Origin: Sva-07 sp963752815
Lineage (GTDB): Bacteria; Actinomycetota; Acidimicrobiia; Acidimicrobiales; Ilumatobacteraceae
Length of the DNA stretch: 64,000 bases
Assembly (NCBI GenBank): GCA_963752815.1
Contig: CAVVZI010000015.1
Span: 1,426,001-1,490,000 of the forward strand
Reading direction: 5' to 3'
Shown: piece after piece, positions 44,808 to 54,043 of the stretch
Layout: each line of letters begins with the position of its first letter
Numbering within the stretch: the stretch's first letter is position 1
The notes under the pieces: model-generated
The model's database searches: none
Told to the model about the DNA's origin: nothing
What the model saw: only the letters and a program-made list of their open reading frames with translations
Program-made: the position numbers and the translations under genes

Positions 44808-45747
44808 CTACGCCGCGAGTTGTTCGTGGCGACGCATCGTCCACAGGTCGACCAGGTCGTCGATGGCGGCGTGGAAAGTCCTCGGCGAGTTCGAGGTCGG
44901 TGACCCGATCGACCTGCCAGCCGACTCGCCGCGCATTGCGGTCGCGGGCCTTGTCACGTTGCGCGTCGAATCGGCCGCCGTGCCACGTCACGTGGTCGAC
45001 TTCGACGGCCCAACGCGCTTCGGGATCGCAAGCGTCAGGGTGGATGAGCGAGCCGTTGCGAAGACGGATGGCGAACTGCTGGACGAGCGGTGCAATCGAT
45101 CGCTTCCGCAATGCATTGACGACTCGCAACTCCAGCCCCGAACCGGCTGGACGTTGCCAGTCGGATCGCTGCGTCATCACCCGGTTGACCCGCGCCGACC
45201 CGGTGCGGCCACGACCGCTGAGTTCGCGCGTGATGGTCCACAGCGTCGGCAGACCGGCGTGATGGTCGAGCACCCATTCGGTGAGTCGCTCGAAACGTTC
45301 GTCATCGAGGTCGCGACCACAGTCGAACCACACCCGCGGCGGGCTCGCGACGCGAATGCCGTCGTGGCGCTCCACGATGTGTGCGAGCGGCAGCACGTTC
45401 GTCCGCCGGAGTTGGACGCCGCGACTCAGCGGCGATCGATCATGACCGACGAGGACGGTCGGGACGACCGCTCGGAACACATGGTGGAAGTCCCACAGGT
45501 TGGCGCCGGCGGGACCGCTGATCACGGCCTGGGAATCAGCACGGCACGCGGCAGCACAGCGCGATTCGAACGTGTCCGGCGACGTCGCCATTCGGTAGAC
45601 GCCGCCGTGTACGCGCACGAGCGCTCCCGATCGGACGAGCCGGCGGATCGAGTTGCCGCCGATTCCGTCGGCGATCAGTTGTCGGGCGTCGACGATCCCG
45701 TGCGTTCGGGCCGCCATCGCGGCGAGGTCTGGTGAGAGTTGAGGCAT
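44808..45747 (-). CDS. AbiEi-like N-domain plus DUF559 nuclease-like protein, frameshifted near 44873
   Basis: About 312 residues. The N-terminal winged-helix antitoxin domain reads GIVDARQLIADGIGGNSIRR, then GALVRVHGGVYRM. The C-terminal part is DUF559, a Vsr-like nuclease fold, with RWAVEVDHVTWHGGRFDAQR and RDRNARRVGWQVDRVT. Removing one G from TGG at 44872-44874 restores AEDFHAAIDDLVDLWTMRR and a stop at 44808. GGGAG lies 5 bases before the ATG at 45747. Such proteins occur in many copies in actinobacteria; toxin-antitoxin function is unproven and no AbiEii partner is adjacent. The flanking palindromes suggest insertion as a unit. Confidence 0.8.
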
Positions 45748-45850
45748 TGGCGCTCCCGGATGAGGCAGATACATCGGGACGATCTCGTCCGATCCAGGCC
45801 AAGCCCTCGAGACCGATCCTACGGACGTGCGCTCGACTCGCATGGCCGAA

Positions 45851-45906
45851 CGCGTTCTCGTGAACTTCTTGCGCACGCGGGTACGCAAGAAGTTCACGAG
45901 AACGCG
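45851..45906. repeat. Palindromic repeat family B, copy 2
   Basis: Twenty-six-base arms with one mismatch, again containing GTTCTCGTGAACTTCTTGCG. Its loop GCGG is the reverse complement of the CCGC loop of copy 1, so the two copies sit in opposite orientation around the AbiEi/DUF559 gene. Confidence 0.92.
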
Positions 45907-46005
45907 CTAGGGCGCTTGGTGAGATGGGATCGGTCTGGTGAATTCACATCGTGGCAACACTGCTGCGTCTTTGCGTCGCGAGGGCAGGCGGTACCGTCGG
46001 GGGCC

Positions 46006-47622
46006 GTGGACGAACTGCTGGACGATGATGGTGCGCCTCGTCCGGTCGCTCGTGGTCTGATGGAACTGCTCGACCAGCTCGGCGTCGACGAACTGCGTGA
46101 GCGGCAGCGGATGTCCGACGTCGAGATCCTCACGATGGGGATCTCGTTCACGATCTATTCCGACGGCGAGAACATCGACCGAGCCTGGCCGTTCGACGTC
46201 ATTCCGCGCCTGATCTCCGGCGAGGAATGGGAACGCGTCGCCAACGGTCTGATGCAACGCCTGCGGGCGCTGAACATGTTCATCGACGACGTGTACAACG
46301 AACAGCGGATCATCGCCGCGGGGATCTTCCCCGGCGAACTGCTCGACGATGCGACGAATTTCCGCGAGGAGTGCCGCGGCGTCCATCCGAAGTTCGGGGT
46401 GTGGGCGCACATCTCGGGTTCCGATCTCGTCCGGGCGGGCGACGGCCAGTTCTACGTGCTCGAGGACAATCTGCGCGTCCCGTCGGGCGTCAGCTACGTG
46501 CTCGAGAACCGGGTCGTCGCGAAGCGCGCCTTTCCCGAGCTGTTCGAGCGCCACCTGATCCGGCCCGTCGACGGCTACACCGACGAACTCAACAAGCTCC
46601 TCATGTCGCTCGCGCCGGACGGTCGACGTGACCCGAACCTCGTGGTGCTCACGCCGGGCATCTTCAACTCGGCGTACTTCGAGCACTCGTTCCTGGCTCA
46701 GCGGATGGGCGCCGAGTTGGTGGAGGGCGCCGACCTGGTCGTCGGCGACGACGAATGCGTCTACATGAAGACGGTGCAGGGGCTCGAGCGGGTCGACGTG
46801 ATCTACCGTCGCATCGACGACCTGTTCCTCGATCCCGAGGCGTTCAATCCCGACTCGATGCTGGGTGTGCCCGGCCTCATGCGGGCGTGGAAGGCCGGCA
46901 ACGTCGGGATCGCCAACGCGCCGGGTGCCGGCGTGGCCGACGACAAGTGCGTGTATGCCTGGGTGCCCGACATGGTCCGTTACTACCTCGGCGAGGAGCC
47001 TTTGATCGCCAACGTGCCGACCTTCCGGTGCATGTACGACGACGAGCGGGCGTACGTGCTCGACAATCTCGACCAGTTGGTGCTCAAGCCGGCGAACGAG
47101 AGCGGCGGGTACGGCATCGTCATCGGTGATCGAGCCGCTCCGGAGGTGCTCGAGGCGGCGGCCGCGTCGATCCGCAGCGACCCGCGCAACTGGGTGGCGC
47201 AGCCGATCCTCGATCTGTCGACGGCCCCCACACTCGTCGCCGACGGCATCGCCCCGCGGCATCTCGACCTGCGGCCGTTCATCCTCACCGGCGAGCACAG
47301 CTACGTCACCGCCGGCGGCCTCACCCGGGTGGCGTTGAAGGAGGGCTCGCTCATCGTCAACTCCTCCCAGGGTGGCGGCAGCAAGGACACCTGGATCGTC
47401 GACCTCGACGACGACTTCTCCGCCCGCTTCACCACCCCGCAGACGTTCCAACCGCTGCTCGGCGGGCACGGCCAGACGCAGAGCCAGAGTCAGGGTCAGG
47501 GTCAGACGCAGAGCCAGGGTCAGGGCCAAACGCAGAGCCAGAGCCAGGGCCCGACGCAGAGTCAGGGTCAGACGCAGACCGGCGCGGAGGGCGACGTGGC
47601 CGATCCGGAGGCGACGGGCTGA
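46006..47622 (+). CDS. Circularly permuted ATP-grasp peptide ligase with Gln-rich tail
   Basis: A 538-residue circularly permuted ATP-grasp protein (DUF404/DUF407). Typical blocks are FYVLEDNLRVPSGVSYVLEN, LVVLTPGIFNSAYFEHSFLA, ELVEGADLVVGDDECVYMKT, and the nucleotide-binding VLKPANESGGYGIVIG. Relatives are thought to be ATP-dependent carboxylate-amine ligases acting on peptides. After the domain ends near base 47460 a tail of about 40 residues is built almost only of Gln, Ser, Gly and Thr, encoded by 6-base units such as CAGAGC and CAGGGT; I have not seen this as standard in the family. GTG at 46006 starts the conserved region, and the upstream frame crosses a palindrome. It overlaps the next gene by 1 base. 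Confidence 0.88.
   Translation: MDELLDDDGAPRPVARGLMELLDQLGVDELRERQRMSDVEILTMGISFTIYSDGENIDRAWPFDVIPRLISGEEWERVANGLMQRLRALNMFIDDVYNEQRIIAAGIFPGELLDDATNFREECRGVHPKFGVWAHISGSDLVRAGDGQFYVLEDNLRVPSGVSYVLENRVVAKRAFPELFERHLIRPVDGYTDELNKLLMSLAPDGRRDPNLVVLTPGIFNSAYFEHSFLAQRMGAELVEGADLVVGDDECVYMKTVQGLERVDVIYRRIDDLFLDPEAFNPDSMLGVPGLMRAWKAGNVGIANAPGAGVADDKCVYAWVPDMVRYYLGEEPLIANVPTFRCMYDDERAYVLDNLDQLVLKPANESGGYGIVIGDRAAPEVLEAAAASIRSDPRNWVAQPILDLSTAPTLVADGIAPRHLDLRPFILTGEHSYVTAGGLTRVALKEGSLIVNSSQGGGSKDTWIVDLDDDFSARFTTPQTFQPLLGGHGQTQSQSQGQGQTQSQGQGQTQSQSQGPTQSQGQTQTGAEGDVADPEATG
47466..47585 (+). repeat. Gln/Ser/Gly-encoding short tandem repeats in the ligase tail
   Basis: About 20 imperfect hexamer units of the type CAGAGC, CAGGGT and CAGACG encode TQSQSQGQGQ-like sequence. 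The array is in frame throughout. Length variation by slippage would be expected. Confidence 0.85.
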
Positions 47623-48551
47623 TGGCGTTGTTGTCGCGGGTCGCCGAGCGGCTGTACTGGGGCGCCCGCTACCTCGAGCGTGCCGAGGACGCCTCCCGGG
47701 TCCTGCGATCGTTCGGTGACGTGCTCGCCGACTATCCGGGATCGGGGATGCAGTGGAGTTCACTCGTCGCGGTCGCCGGCGCCGGCGGGAAGGACTCGAT
47801 CGACGTCGTGGCGTCGGAGGAGTCGGCCGTCGTGCAGTACCTCCTCGCCGATCGCGAGCACGCCAACAGCATCGCCGTGTCGATCGAACGCTCCCGCGAG
47901 AACCTCCGCACGTGCCGAGAGGTGATGCCCCGCGAGGCCTGGGTCGCGGTCAACGATCTGTCGTTGTTCGTGCGGGGAGCAGCGGCCACCTCGATCGATC
48001 GACGCCGTCGGGAACGCCTGCTGACGCGGGTGATCGACGACAGCCGCCGGCTCGACGGCGTCCTGCAATCGGCGATGACCCGCGACGAGGCGTTCGAGAT
48101 GTGGCGGCTCGGCCGGTACATCGAGCGAGCCGACATGACCACCCGGGTCCTCGGGGTCCGCGCCGCCTCGCTGCTGGCCCTCCCGGCCGGAGCGACGGAG
48201 GAATTCGCGGAGGTGCAGTGGATGGGGGTGCTGCGGTCGCTCTCGGCGCTGCAGATGTACCAGCGCGCCACCCGCGGGCCGATCATCGGCAGCGCGGTCG
48301 TCCGCTTCCTCCTGTTCGATCACCGCTTCCCACGTTCGGTTGCGGGCTGCCTCGCCGAGATCCGCGCGTCGACCCTGCGGATGCCGTCGCACACCACGGT
48401 GCTCGGCACGGTCGAGTCGGTCGACCGGGCGCTGCGCCGGAGCCGCCCGGCCGCCGACGACGGTGTCGCGCTCGATGCCGCGATGGATGGTGTCCAACTC
48501 GCCCTCGGCCGGCTGAACGACGTGATGCACGAGCAGTACGTCGTCCACTGA
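47622..48551 (+). CDS. Alpha-E domain protein (DUF403)
   Basis: A 309-residue all-helical alpha-E protein. It opens LLSRVAERLYWGARYLERAE, has MWRLGRYIERADMTTRVLGV, and ends with a MHEQYVVH helix. Alpha-E proteins always accompany circularly permuted ATP-grasp ligases and transglutaminases in a conserved cassette; their activity is not known. TGATG overlap with the ligase indicates coupling. Confidence 0.88.
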   Translation: MALLSRVAERLYWGARYLERAEDASRVLRSFGDVLADYPGSGMQWSSLVAVAGAGGKDSIDVVASEESAVVQYLLADREHANSIAVSIERSRENLRTCREVMPREAWVAVNDLSLFVRGAAATSIDRRRRERLLTRVIDDSRRLDGVLQSAMTRDEAFEMWRLGRYIERADMTTRVLGVRAASLLALPAGATEEFAEVQWMGVLRSLSALQMYQRATRGPIIGSAVVRFLLFDHRFPRSVAGCLAEIRASTLRMPSHTTVLGTVESVDRALRRSRPAADDGVALDAAMDGVQLALGRLNDVMHEQYVVH

Positions 48552-48567
48552 TGGGCTCGGATCTCCG

Positions 48568-50856
48568 ATGAACATGGCCGCCAGCCAGACGCTCGTCACC
48601 GCCCAACGCCTCGTCGACCAGTTCGCCCGGCGCACCGATCTCGTCGCCCGCCAGCACGAGGCCGACCGGCTCCTCGCGGCGGAGGGAGCGGGCCACATCG
48701 TCCACGACCTCCCCGTGCGCGCCGATGGCCGGGTCGTGTCTCTCGAATCACGGCCATGGCGCCTCGACCCGATCCCCGTCGTCATCGATGCCGCCGAATT
48801 CCATCTCCTCGGCGACCGGGTCGTGGCGCGCATGCGCATGCTCGAGGCGATCCTCGACGACATCTACGGCAGCCGCACGCTGCTGACCGATCGGGTCCTC
48901 GAGCCGGCCGACGTGTGGGCGTCGAACCGGTACCGGCTGGCGGCGATCGGTCAGCTCGCCGCACCGCGCTGGCTCACCACGTACGCGGTCGACGTGATGA
49001 AGGACACGTCGGGCAACTGGCACGTCCTGCAGGACCTGACCGACGCACCGCCCGGGGCCGGGTACACGTTCCTCGGGCGCAACGTGCTCGCCCGCGTGCA
49101 CCGTGACGTCGTGTCGGCGCTGCCGCGTGGCGCCGGTCTGCGGTCGATCGATCCGTTCGCCGACCTGATGCGTGACGGACTGGCCGACCTCGCGATGACC
49201 GACAGCCCGCGCATCGTCGCCATGACCGGCGGCGTCGAGCATCCACACTTCGTCGGCCACGCCTACCTCGCCAGCCGGCTCGGTCTGAACCTGGCCGAGG
49301 GCGCCGACCTCGTCGTGCGCAAGCGCCGGCTGTGGCTCCGCTCGCTCGCCGGTCTCGAACCGGTCGACGTGCTCCATCGCCGGCTCGAGGGATATCGCGT
49401 CGACCCGATGGAAGTGAACGCGAGTGGAGTGATGGGGGTGCCCGGCCTCCTCGACGCCGTCCGGGCCGGCGGTGTGCGCCTGGCCAACAACCACGGAACC
49501 GGCGTGATCGAGGACCCCGTGCTCGCCGAGCACTGGGACGACGCCGGCGACTGGATCTCCGACCGTCACCGGCGCGGTGGTTCCCTCGCCCCGCTCCCGC
49601 GATTGAGCGCCGACGCCCGTTCGACGACCGAGTTCGAGACGGCACCGTGTCTCGTCGGCGGCGAGATCGTCCATCGCCTCGTCGTGGTCCGGCTGCAGCT
49701 CGTGGCGACCGACCGGCGGATCGAGGTCATGCAGGGCGCGAGCGCTCGCGTCCTCGCCCCGGGCGACGATCCCGAATTGTCGACGGCGGCCACGGCCAAG
49801 GATGTCTGGGTGGTCGGCGGCACGGTGGCACCGCCGTCGGTGAGCCGTCGGCGCCCGCTGCCGCAGGTCGATCTCATCGCCTCGGTCCCGACCCGTGCCG
49901 CCGAATCCCTGTTCTGGGCAGGGCGGGCGCTCGAGCGCGCCGAGTTGTTGACACGCGCCCTCGAGGTGGTGTTGGAACGCACGACGAGCGTGATCGATCC
50001 GGAGACCGCCGAGCCGTGGGTGGCGCCGTCATCGGCGATGCTGTTGGAGATCGCCGGGTTGCGTCCCCGCGATCAGCCGCTCGACTTCGTGCCGAACGCC
50101 AACGATGCGGTCGAACGGACGCTGACCGCGTTGACCCGGCACCTCGGATCGGTGTTGGCCGAGGTGTCGTCGGTGCGCGAGTTCTTCTCCACCAGCGCCG
50201 GTCGGGCCCTCGCCCGGCTGGCGTCGGCCCGCTCGACCCTGCAGGGGTTGCAGGCGGGCGGCGGCTCGATCCGCGCCGCGCAGATCGACCGGGGCCTGCT
50301 CGACAGCATCTCGAACGACCTCTCGGCGGTGATCGGCCTGTGGAACGAGAGTGTCGTCCGCGGGCCGGCCTGGCATTTCGGCGAGATCGGTCGGCGGCTC
50401 GAGCGGGTGTTCGGTGTGATCGACGGCGTGCGCGGCGCGCTCGCCCTGTCCACCATCGACCCGGCGAGCATGCACCAGGAGTACGACGCGCAGCGCCTCA
50501 TCGAGATCGTGTTGGCGACCAACGAGAGCCTCGTCGCCTACCGTCGGCGGTATCGCAGCGACGTGGAGTTCGGGCTGGCGATGGACCTCGTCGTCACCGA
50601 CGGTCTCAATCCGCGGGCGGCCATGGCGGCGCTCGTGATCGTGCGGACCGAGGCCGAGGCGCTCGAGTGGGCAGGTGGCGTCGAGCTCGCCACCCGCCTG
50701 GTCGACCTGGTGGAGGCCGAGAAGCACGAGACCGTGGCCTCGACGATGGCCATGCTCGGCGAACTCTGGGATGGCGCCGACGAGCTGGCGCGCGGCATCG
50801 TCAGCGAATTCCTGGCGTCGCCGGTGGACCCGCGTGTGATGGGGCGGGGGGAATGA
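48568..50856 (+). CDS. Fused ATP-grasp ligase and alpha-E protein
   Basis: A 762-residue protein that repeats the two previous genes as one chain. Residues about 1-440 are a circularly permuted ATP-grasp domain (WHVLQDLTDAPPGAGYTFLG; HAYLASRLGLNLAEGADLVV; VMGVPGLLDAVRAGGVRLAN). It lacks the VLKPANESGGYG nucleotide motif of the upstream paralogue, so its ligase activity may be altered. Residues about 440-762 are alpha-E (AAESLFWAGRALERAELLTR; WHFGEIGRRLERVFGVIDG). It starts 16 bases after the alpha-E gene and overlaps the transglutaminase gene by 4 bases. Confidence 0.85.
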   Translation: MNMAASQTLVTAQRLVDQFARRTDLVARQHEADRLLAAEGAGHIVHDLPVRADGRVVSLESRPWRLDPIPVVIDAAEFHLLGDRVVARMRMLEAILDDIYGSRTLLTDRVLEPADVWASNRYRLAAIGQLAAPRWLTTYAVDVMKDTSGNWHVLQDLTDAPPGAGYTFLGRNVLARVHRDVVSALPRGAGLRSIDPFADLMRDGLADLAMTDSPRIVAMTGGVEHPHFVGHAYLASRLGLNLAEGADLVVRKRRLWLRSLAGLEPVDVLHRRLEGYRVDPMEVNASGVMGVPGLLDAVRAGGVRLANNHGTGVIEDPVLAEHWDDAGDWISDRHRRGGSLAPLPRLSADARSTTEFETAPCLVGGEIVHRLVVVRLQLVATDRRIEVMQGASARVLAPGDDPELSTAATAKDVWVVGGTVAPPSVSRRRPLPQVDLIASVPTRAAESLFWAGRALERAELLTRALEVVLERTTSVIDPETAEPWVAPSSAMLLEIAGLRPRDQPLDFVPNANDAVERTLTALTRHLGSVLAEVSSVREFFSTSAGRALARLASARSTLQGLQAGGGSIRAAQIDRGLLDSISNDLSAVIGLWNESVVRGPAWHFGEIGRRLERVFGVIDGVRGALALSTIDPASMHQEYDAQRLIEIVLATNESLVAYRRRYRSDVEFGLAMDLVVTDGLNPRAAMAALVIVRTEAEALEWAGGVELATRLVDLVEAEKHETVASTMAMLGELWDGADELARGIVSEFLASPVDPRVMGRGE

Positions 50857-51776
50857 CCGACTCGCCGCTGAACATGGACGTGAACGCGCCCGCCGGCACC
50901 CGGTACGCGGTCACCCATCGCACGCAGTACGCCTACGGAGCCACGATGGCCGACGGCTACAGCGTCGCCTACCTCCTGGCGCGGGCGACGCCGTCGCAGC
51001 GGGTGCTCTCGTCGGTGATCTCGACCGAACCCCTCGTCGACGAGTACGACGAATGGCCCGACGTGTTCGGCAACCGCATGGTGCAACTCGGCGTGCACCA
51101 GCCGCACACCGACTTCGTGGTCGAGGCGGTCTCGGAGGTCGTCACCTATCGCCAGGAGCGGCCGCGGGCGAACCAACCGTGGGAGCGGGTCGCCGCACAG
51201 GTGGCGGCCCTGCGCGGCCCGCTGGTGTTGGAGACGTCGGCCTTCGCCGCGGCGTCGCGCTACGTCACGGTCGCCGAACATCGCGACGCCCTCCTGCGGC
51301 TGGCGCACGAGTCGTTCTGGGCCGGTCGCCCGATCCTCGACGCCGTCGAGGGGCTCTGTACGTCGATCTTCCAGTCGTTCTGGTTCGATCCGAGCTTCAC
51401 CGACGTGAGCACGCCGCTCGGCATCGTGCTGGAGGCCCGCCGCGGGGTGTGCCAGGACTTCGCCCACCTGGCGATCGGCTGCCTCCGGTCGCTCGGGCTC
51501 GCCGCCCGTTACGTGAGCGGCTACCTCGAGACCGACCCCCCACCCGGTGAGCCCCGGACCATCGGCGCCGATGCGTCGCACGCCTGGTGCTCGGTGTGGA
51601 TCCCCGATCACGGTTGGCTCGACTTCGACCCGACGAACGGCGTCGTCGCCCCCGAACGGCACATCACGGTCGCCTGGGGCCGCGACTACGCGGATGTGGC
51701 GCCGTTGCGCGGGGTGACCATCGGCCCGGCGAGCCCGCAGACACTGACGGTTTCGGTCGACGTGCGCCGGCTCTGA
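50853..51776 (+). CDS. Transglutaminase-like protein of the ligase cassette
   Basis: A 307-residue protein. An N-terminal beta domain (YAVTHRTQYAYGATMADGYS) leads to the transglutaminase core with catalytic Cys in ARRGVCQDFAHLAIGCLRSL, His in ASHAWCSVWIPDHGW and Asp in LDFDPTNGVV. Such proteins cleave or transfer at amide bonds. No signal peptide is present, so it acts in the cytosol with the two ligases. The ATG overlaps the previous stop. It is the last of four coupled genes. Confidence 0.92.
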   Translation: MTDSPLNMDVNAPAGTRYAVTHRTQYAYGATMADGYSVAYLLARATPSQRVLSSVISTEPLVDEYDEWPDVFGNRMVQLGVHQPHTDFVVEAVSEVVTYRQERPRANQPWERVAAQVAALRGPLVLETSAFAAASRYVTVAEHRDALLRLAHESFWAGRPILDAVEGLCTSIFQSFWFDPSFTDVSTPLGIVLEARRGVCQDFAHLAIGCLRSLGLAARYVSGYLETDPPPGEPRTIGADASHAWCSVWIPDHGWLDFDPTNGVVAPERHITVAWGRDYADVAPLRGVTIGPASPQTLTVSVDVRRL

Positions 51777-51859
51777 CGCTCCGGCGGTGGTGTGAGCGGT
51801 GATGTGACTTCGGTCAGACGGGGAATCCCGTCGTCCTCCCGGCCGTTCCTCCCGCCAGT

Positions 51860-53143
51860 ATGGACTCGATGTCGCCGCTCACGGATCTCCAGCACGGTCG
51901 TGCGCGCCTCGTCACGAGGCCGTTCGTGCTGGTCACCGCCGTTGCGCTGATCTTCTTCGTCTACGTCGGCATGATGGTGCCGATCGTTCCGCTGTTCATC
52001 GAGGGCCCGCTCGACGCCGGCGAATTCGGGATCGGCCTGACCGTCGCGGTCTTCGCCCTCACGGCGATCCTGGCCCGGCCGGTGGTCGGTCGGATCGCCG
52101 ATCGGTACGGACGTCGCGTCCTGATGGTCGGTGGCGCCCTGATCGCCGCCGCCGGTGGGGCGCTGTCCGCCCACGTCGTCTCACTCCCTCAGCTCCTCGC
52201 GATGCGCGGTCTGATGGGCATTGGCGAAGCCGCTGTCTTCGTCGGCGCGGCCACGCTGATCGCTGACCTCTCGCCGCGTGATCGTCGAGCCGAGGCGGCG
52301 AGTTACTTCTCGGTCGCGGTGTTCGGCGGGCTCGGCGTCGGACCGATCCTCGGCGAGCGGCTGCTCGGCGGCGACCACTTCGCGCGGGCGTTCACCTACG
52401 CCTCGTTGTTCGCCGTCGGCGGTGCCGTCGTCGCCCTCTTCGCCCCGTCGAGGGTCGTGTCGCCCGACGCCGACCTCGATGCAGACGGGGAGGTCGTGGA
52501 CGATCTCGCCGGCGCCGATGGGAAGCGCCCGTTGATCCACCCGGTCGCGCTGCTGCCCGGACTCGTGCTCGCCTGCAGTGTCGCCGGGTTCGCCGCGTTC
52601 AGCGCGTTCATCCCCGAGTACTCCCGTGACGTCGGCCTGTCCGGTTCGGGTGGGCTGTTCGCGGTCTACGCCCTGACGTCGCTCGCGGTGCGCGTGGTGG
52701 GTGCCCGGTGGCCCGAGCAGCTCGGTCCGCGTCGGGCGGTCACGATCGGGATGGGCAACATCCTGGTCTCGCTGTCGATTCTTGCGTTCGTGCCGACCAC
52801 GGGTGCGCTCTGGGTGGCGGCCGCGATCATGGGCGTCGGCGTCGCGTTCAACTACCCGTCGCTGATGGCGCTCACGATCAACCGGGCGAGCGACCGCGAC
52901 CGGGCGATGGCGATCAGCTCGTTCACGATGTTCTTCGAGGTGGGCAGTGCGGTGGGCGGTCTGGTGATCGGCTCGTTCGCCCAGATGGTCGGCAAGCAGA
53001 CGGGCTTCCTCGGCGGGGTGGCGTTCTGTGCGATCGGCATCTGGCTGTTGCGGACCAAGGTCGTTCCCGCCGGAACGCCCGACGCCGGCCCGATTCGGCT
53101 GCCCGTCGAACGGGTCCAGTACATCCCGGTCGCCGGCGACTGA
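51860..53143 (+). CDS. Major facilitator superfamily transporter
   Basis: A 427-residue protein with about twelve membrane helices. The cytosolic loop motif RIADRYGRRVLMVGG is the classic MFS signature, and IPEYSRDVGLSGSG begins the second half. An acidic central loop (DADLDADGEVVDD) separates the two halves. Substrate unknown; drug or metabolite export is most likely. Alternative Met at residue 4. It precedes the AlkA-like gene by 5 bases. Confidence 0.88.
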   Translation: MDSMSPLTDLQHGRARLVTRPFVLVTAVALIFFVYVGMMVPIVPLFIEGPLDAGEFGIGLTVAVFALTAILARPVVGRIADRYGRRVLMVGGALIAAAGGALSAHVVSLPQLLAMRGLMGIGEAAVFVGAATLIADLSPRDRRAEAASYFSVAVFGGLGVGPILGERLLGGDHFARAFTYASLFAVGGAVVALFAPSRVVSPDADLDADGEVVDDLAGADGKRPLIHPVALLPGLVLACSVAGFAAFSAFIPEYSRDVGLSGSGGLFAVYALTSLAVRVVGARWPEQLGPRRAVTIGMGNILVSLSILAFVPTTGALWVAAAIMGVGVAFNYPSLMALTINRASDRDRAMAISSFTMFFEVGSAVGGLVIGSFAQMVGKQTGFLGGVAFCAIGIWLLRTKVVPAGTPDAGPIRLPVERVQYIPVAGD

Positions 53144-53148
53144 TCGTC

Positions 53149-54030
53149 GTGGACGGGACCGTGTCAGTGCGGCTCCCGACGAGCGTGCCGTTCGCCGGTC
53201 CGGAAGCGCTCGAGTTCATCGCCGGCCGGGCGATCGTCGGCGTGGAGACGTGGGACGGCGAACGGTATCGACGGTCGATGACCCTCCCCGGTGGTCACGG
53301 CATCGTCACGCTGCGCGTCGCCGACGACCACGTGGCGGCCGAGTTCCGACTTGCGGACCCGGACGATCTCGACACCGCGGTGCAGAGGGTCCGCCGGCTG
53401 CTCGATCTCGACGCCGACCCCGAAACGGTCGATGCAGCGCTGTCCGCCGAACCCGTCATGGCGCGCCTGGTCGCGGCTCGGCCGGGTCGGCGCGCACCGG
53501 GCAGCATCGACCCGTTCGAGACGAGCATGCGCGCGGTCATCGGCCAGCAGATCTCCGTGGCAGGGGCGCGGACGGTCGCGGCATCCCTCGTCCGGTCGGT
53601 CGGGGAACCGCTCGACCTCGACGATCCCGACCTGACGCACGTGTTCCCGACGCCGGCCGCCGTGGTCGACGCGCCGGATGACGCCTTCCCGATGCCGACC
53701 AGCCGCCGCGACACGCTGCGCCGCCTCGCCCGAGCGGTCACCGACGGCGAGATCGTGCTCGACGCCCGTGCGGACCCCGAAACGACCCGTGCCGCGCTCC
53801 TCGCGTTGAAGGGGATCGGTCCATGGACCGCCGACTACATCGCCATGCGGGGCCTGGCCCATCCGGACATCTTCCTCACCTCGGACCTCGGTGTTCGTCA
53901 CGGTCTCGATCAGCTCGCGGCCGCGACCGGTGCGCGGCCCGATCCGAGTGTCTGGTCACCGTGGCGGTCCTACGCTGTCCATCACATCTGGGCCCATCTC
54001 GGAGCGCTCCAGGAGACGACCACATCATGA
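53149..54030 (+). CDS. AlkA-like DNA-3-methyladenine glycosylase
   Basis: A 293-residue helix-hairpin-helix DNA glycosylase: SIDPFETSMRAVIGQQISVA, the hairpin LLALKGIGPWTADYIAMRGL, and catalytic Asp in FLTSDLGVRHGL. It removes alkylated bases. The N-terminal 120 residues match the AlkA substrate domain; the Ada methyl-acceptor domain found in some actinobacterial fusions is absent. It is followed by ogt, giving an alkylation-repair pair. GTG at 53149 is the first start after the MFS stop. Confidence 0.88.
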   Translation: MDGTVSVRLPTSVPFAGPEALEFIAGRAIVGVETWDGERYRRSMTLPGGHGIVTLRVADDHVAAEFRLADPDDLDTAVQRVRRLLDLDADPETVDAALSAEPVMARLVAARPGRRAPGSIDPFETSMRAVIGQQISVAGARTVAASLVRSVGEPLDLDDPDLTHVFPTPAAVVDAPDDAFPMPTSRRDTLRRLARAVTDGEIVLDARADPETTRAALLALKGIGPWTADYIAMRGLAHPDIFLTSDLGVRHGLDQLAAATGARPDPSVWSPWRSYAVHHIWAHLGALQETTTS

Positions 54031-54043
54031 CGACCACATCATG
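54016..54043. repeat. 14-base tandem duplication at the alkA/ogt junction
   Basis: ACGACCACATCATG occurs twice with no gap. The first copy holds an ATG that overlaps the alkA stop but ends after five codons; the second copy supplies the working ogt ATG at 54041. Confidence 0.9.

Noticed and set aside
45739..46005. N-terminal extension of the ATP-grasp ligase
   Set aside because: It would translate through palindrome copy 2 and overlap the start region of the AbiEi/DUF559 gene; GTG 46006 begins the conserved sequence.
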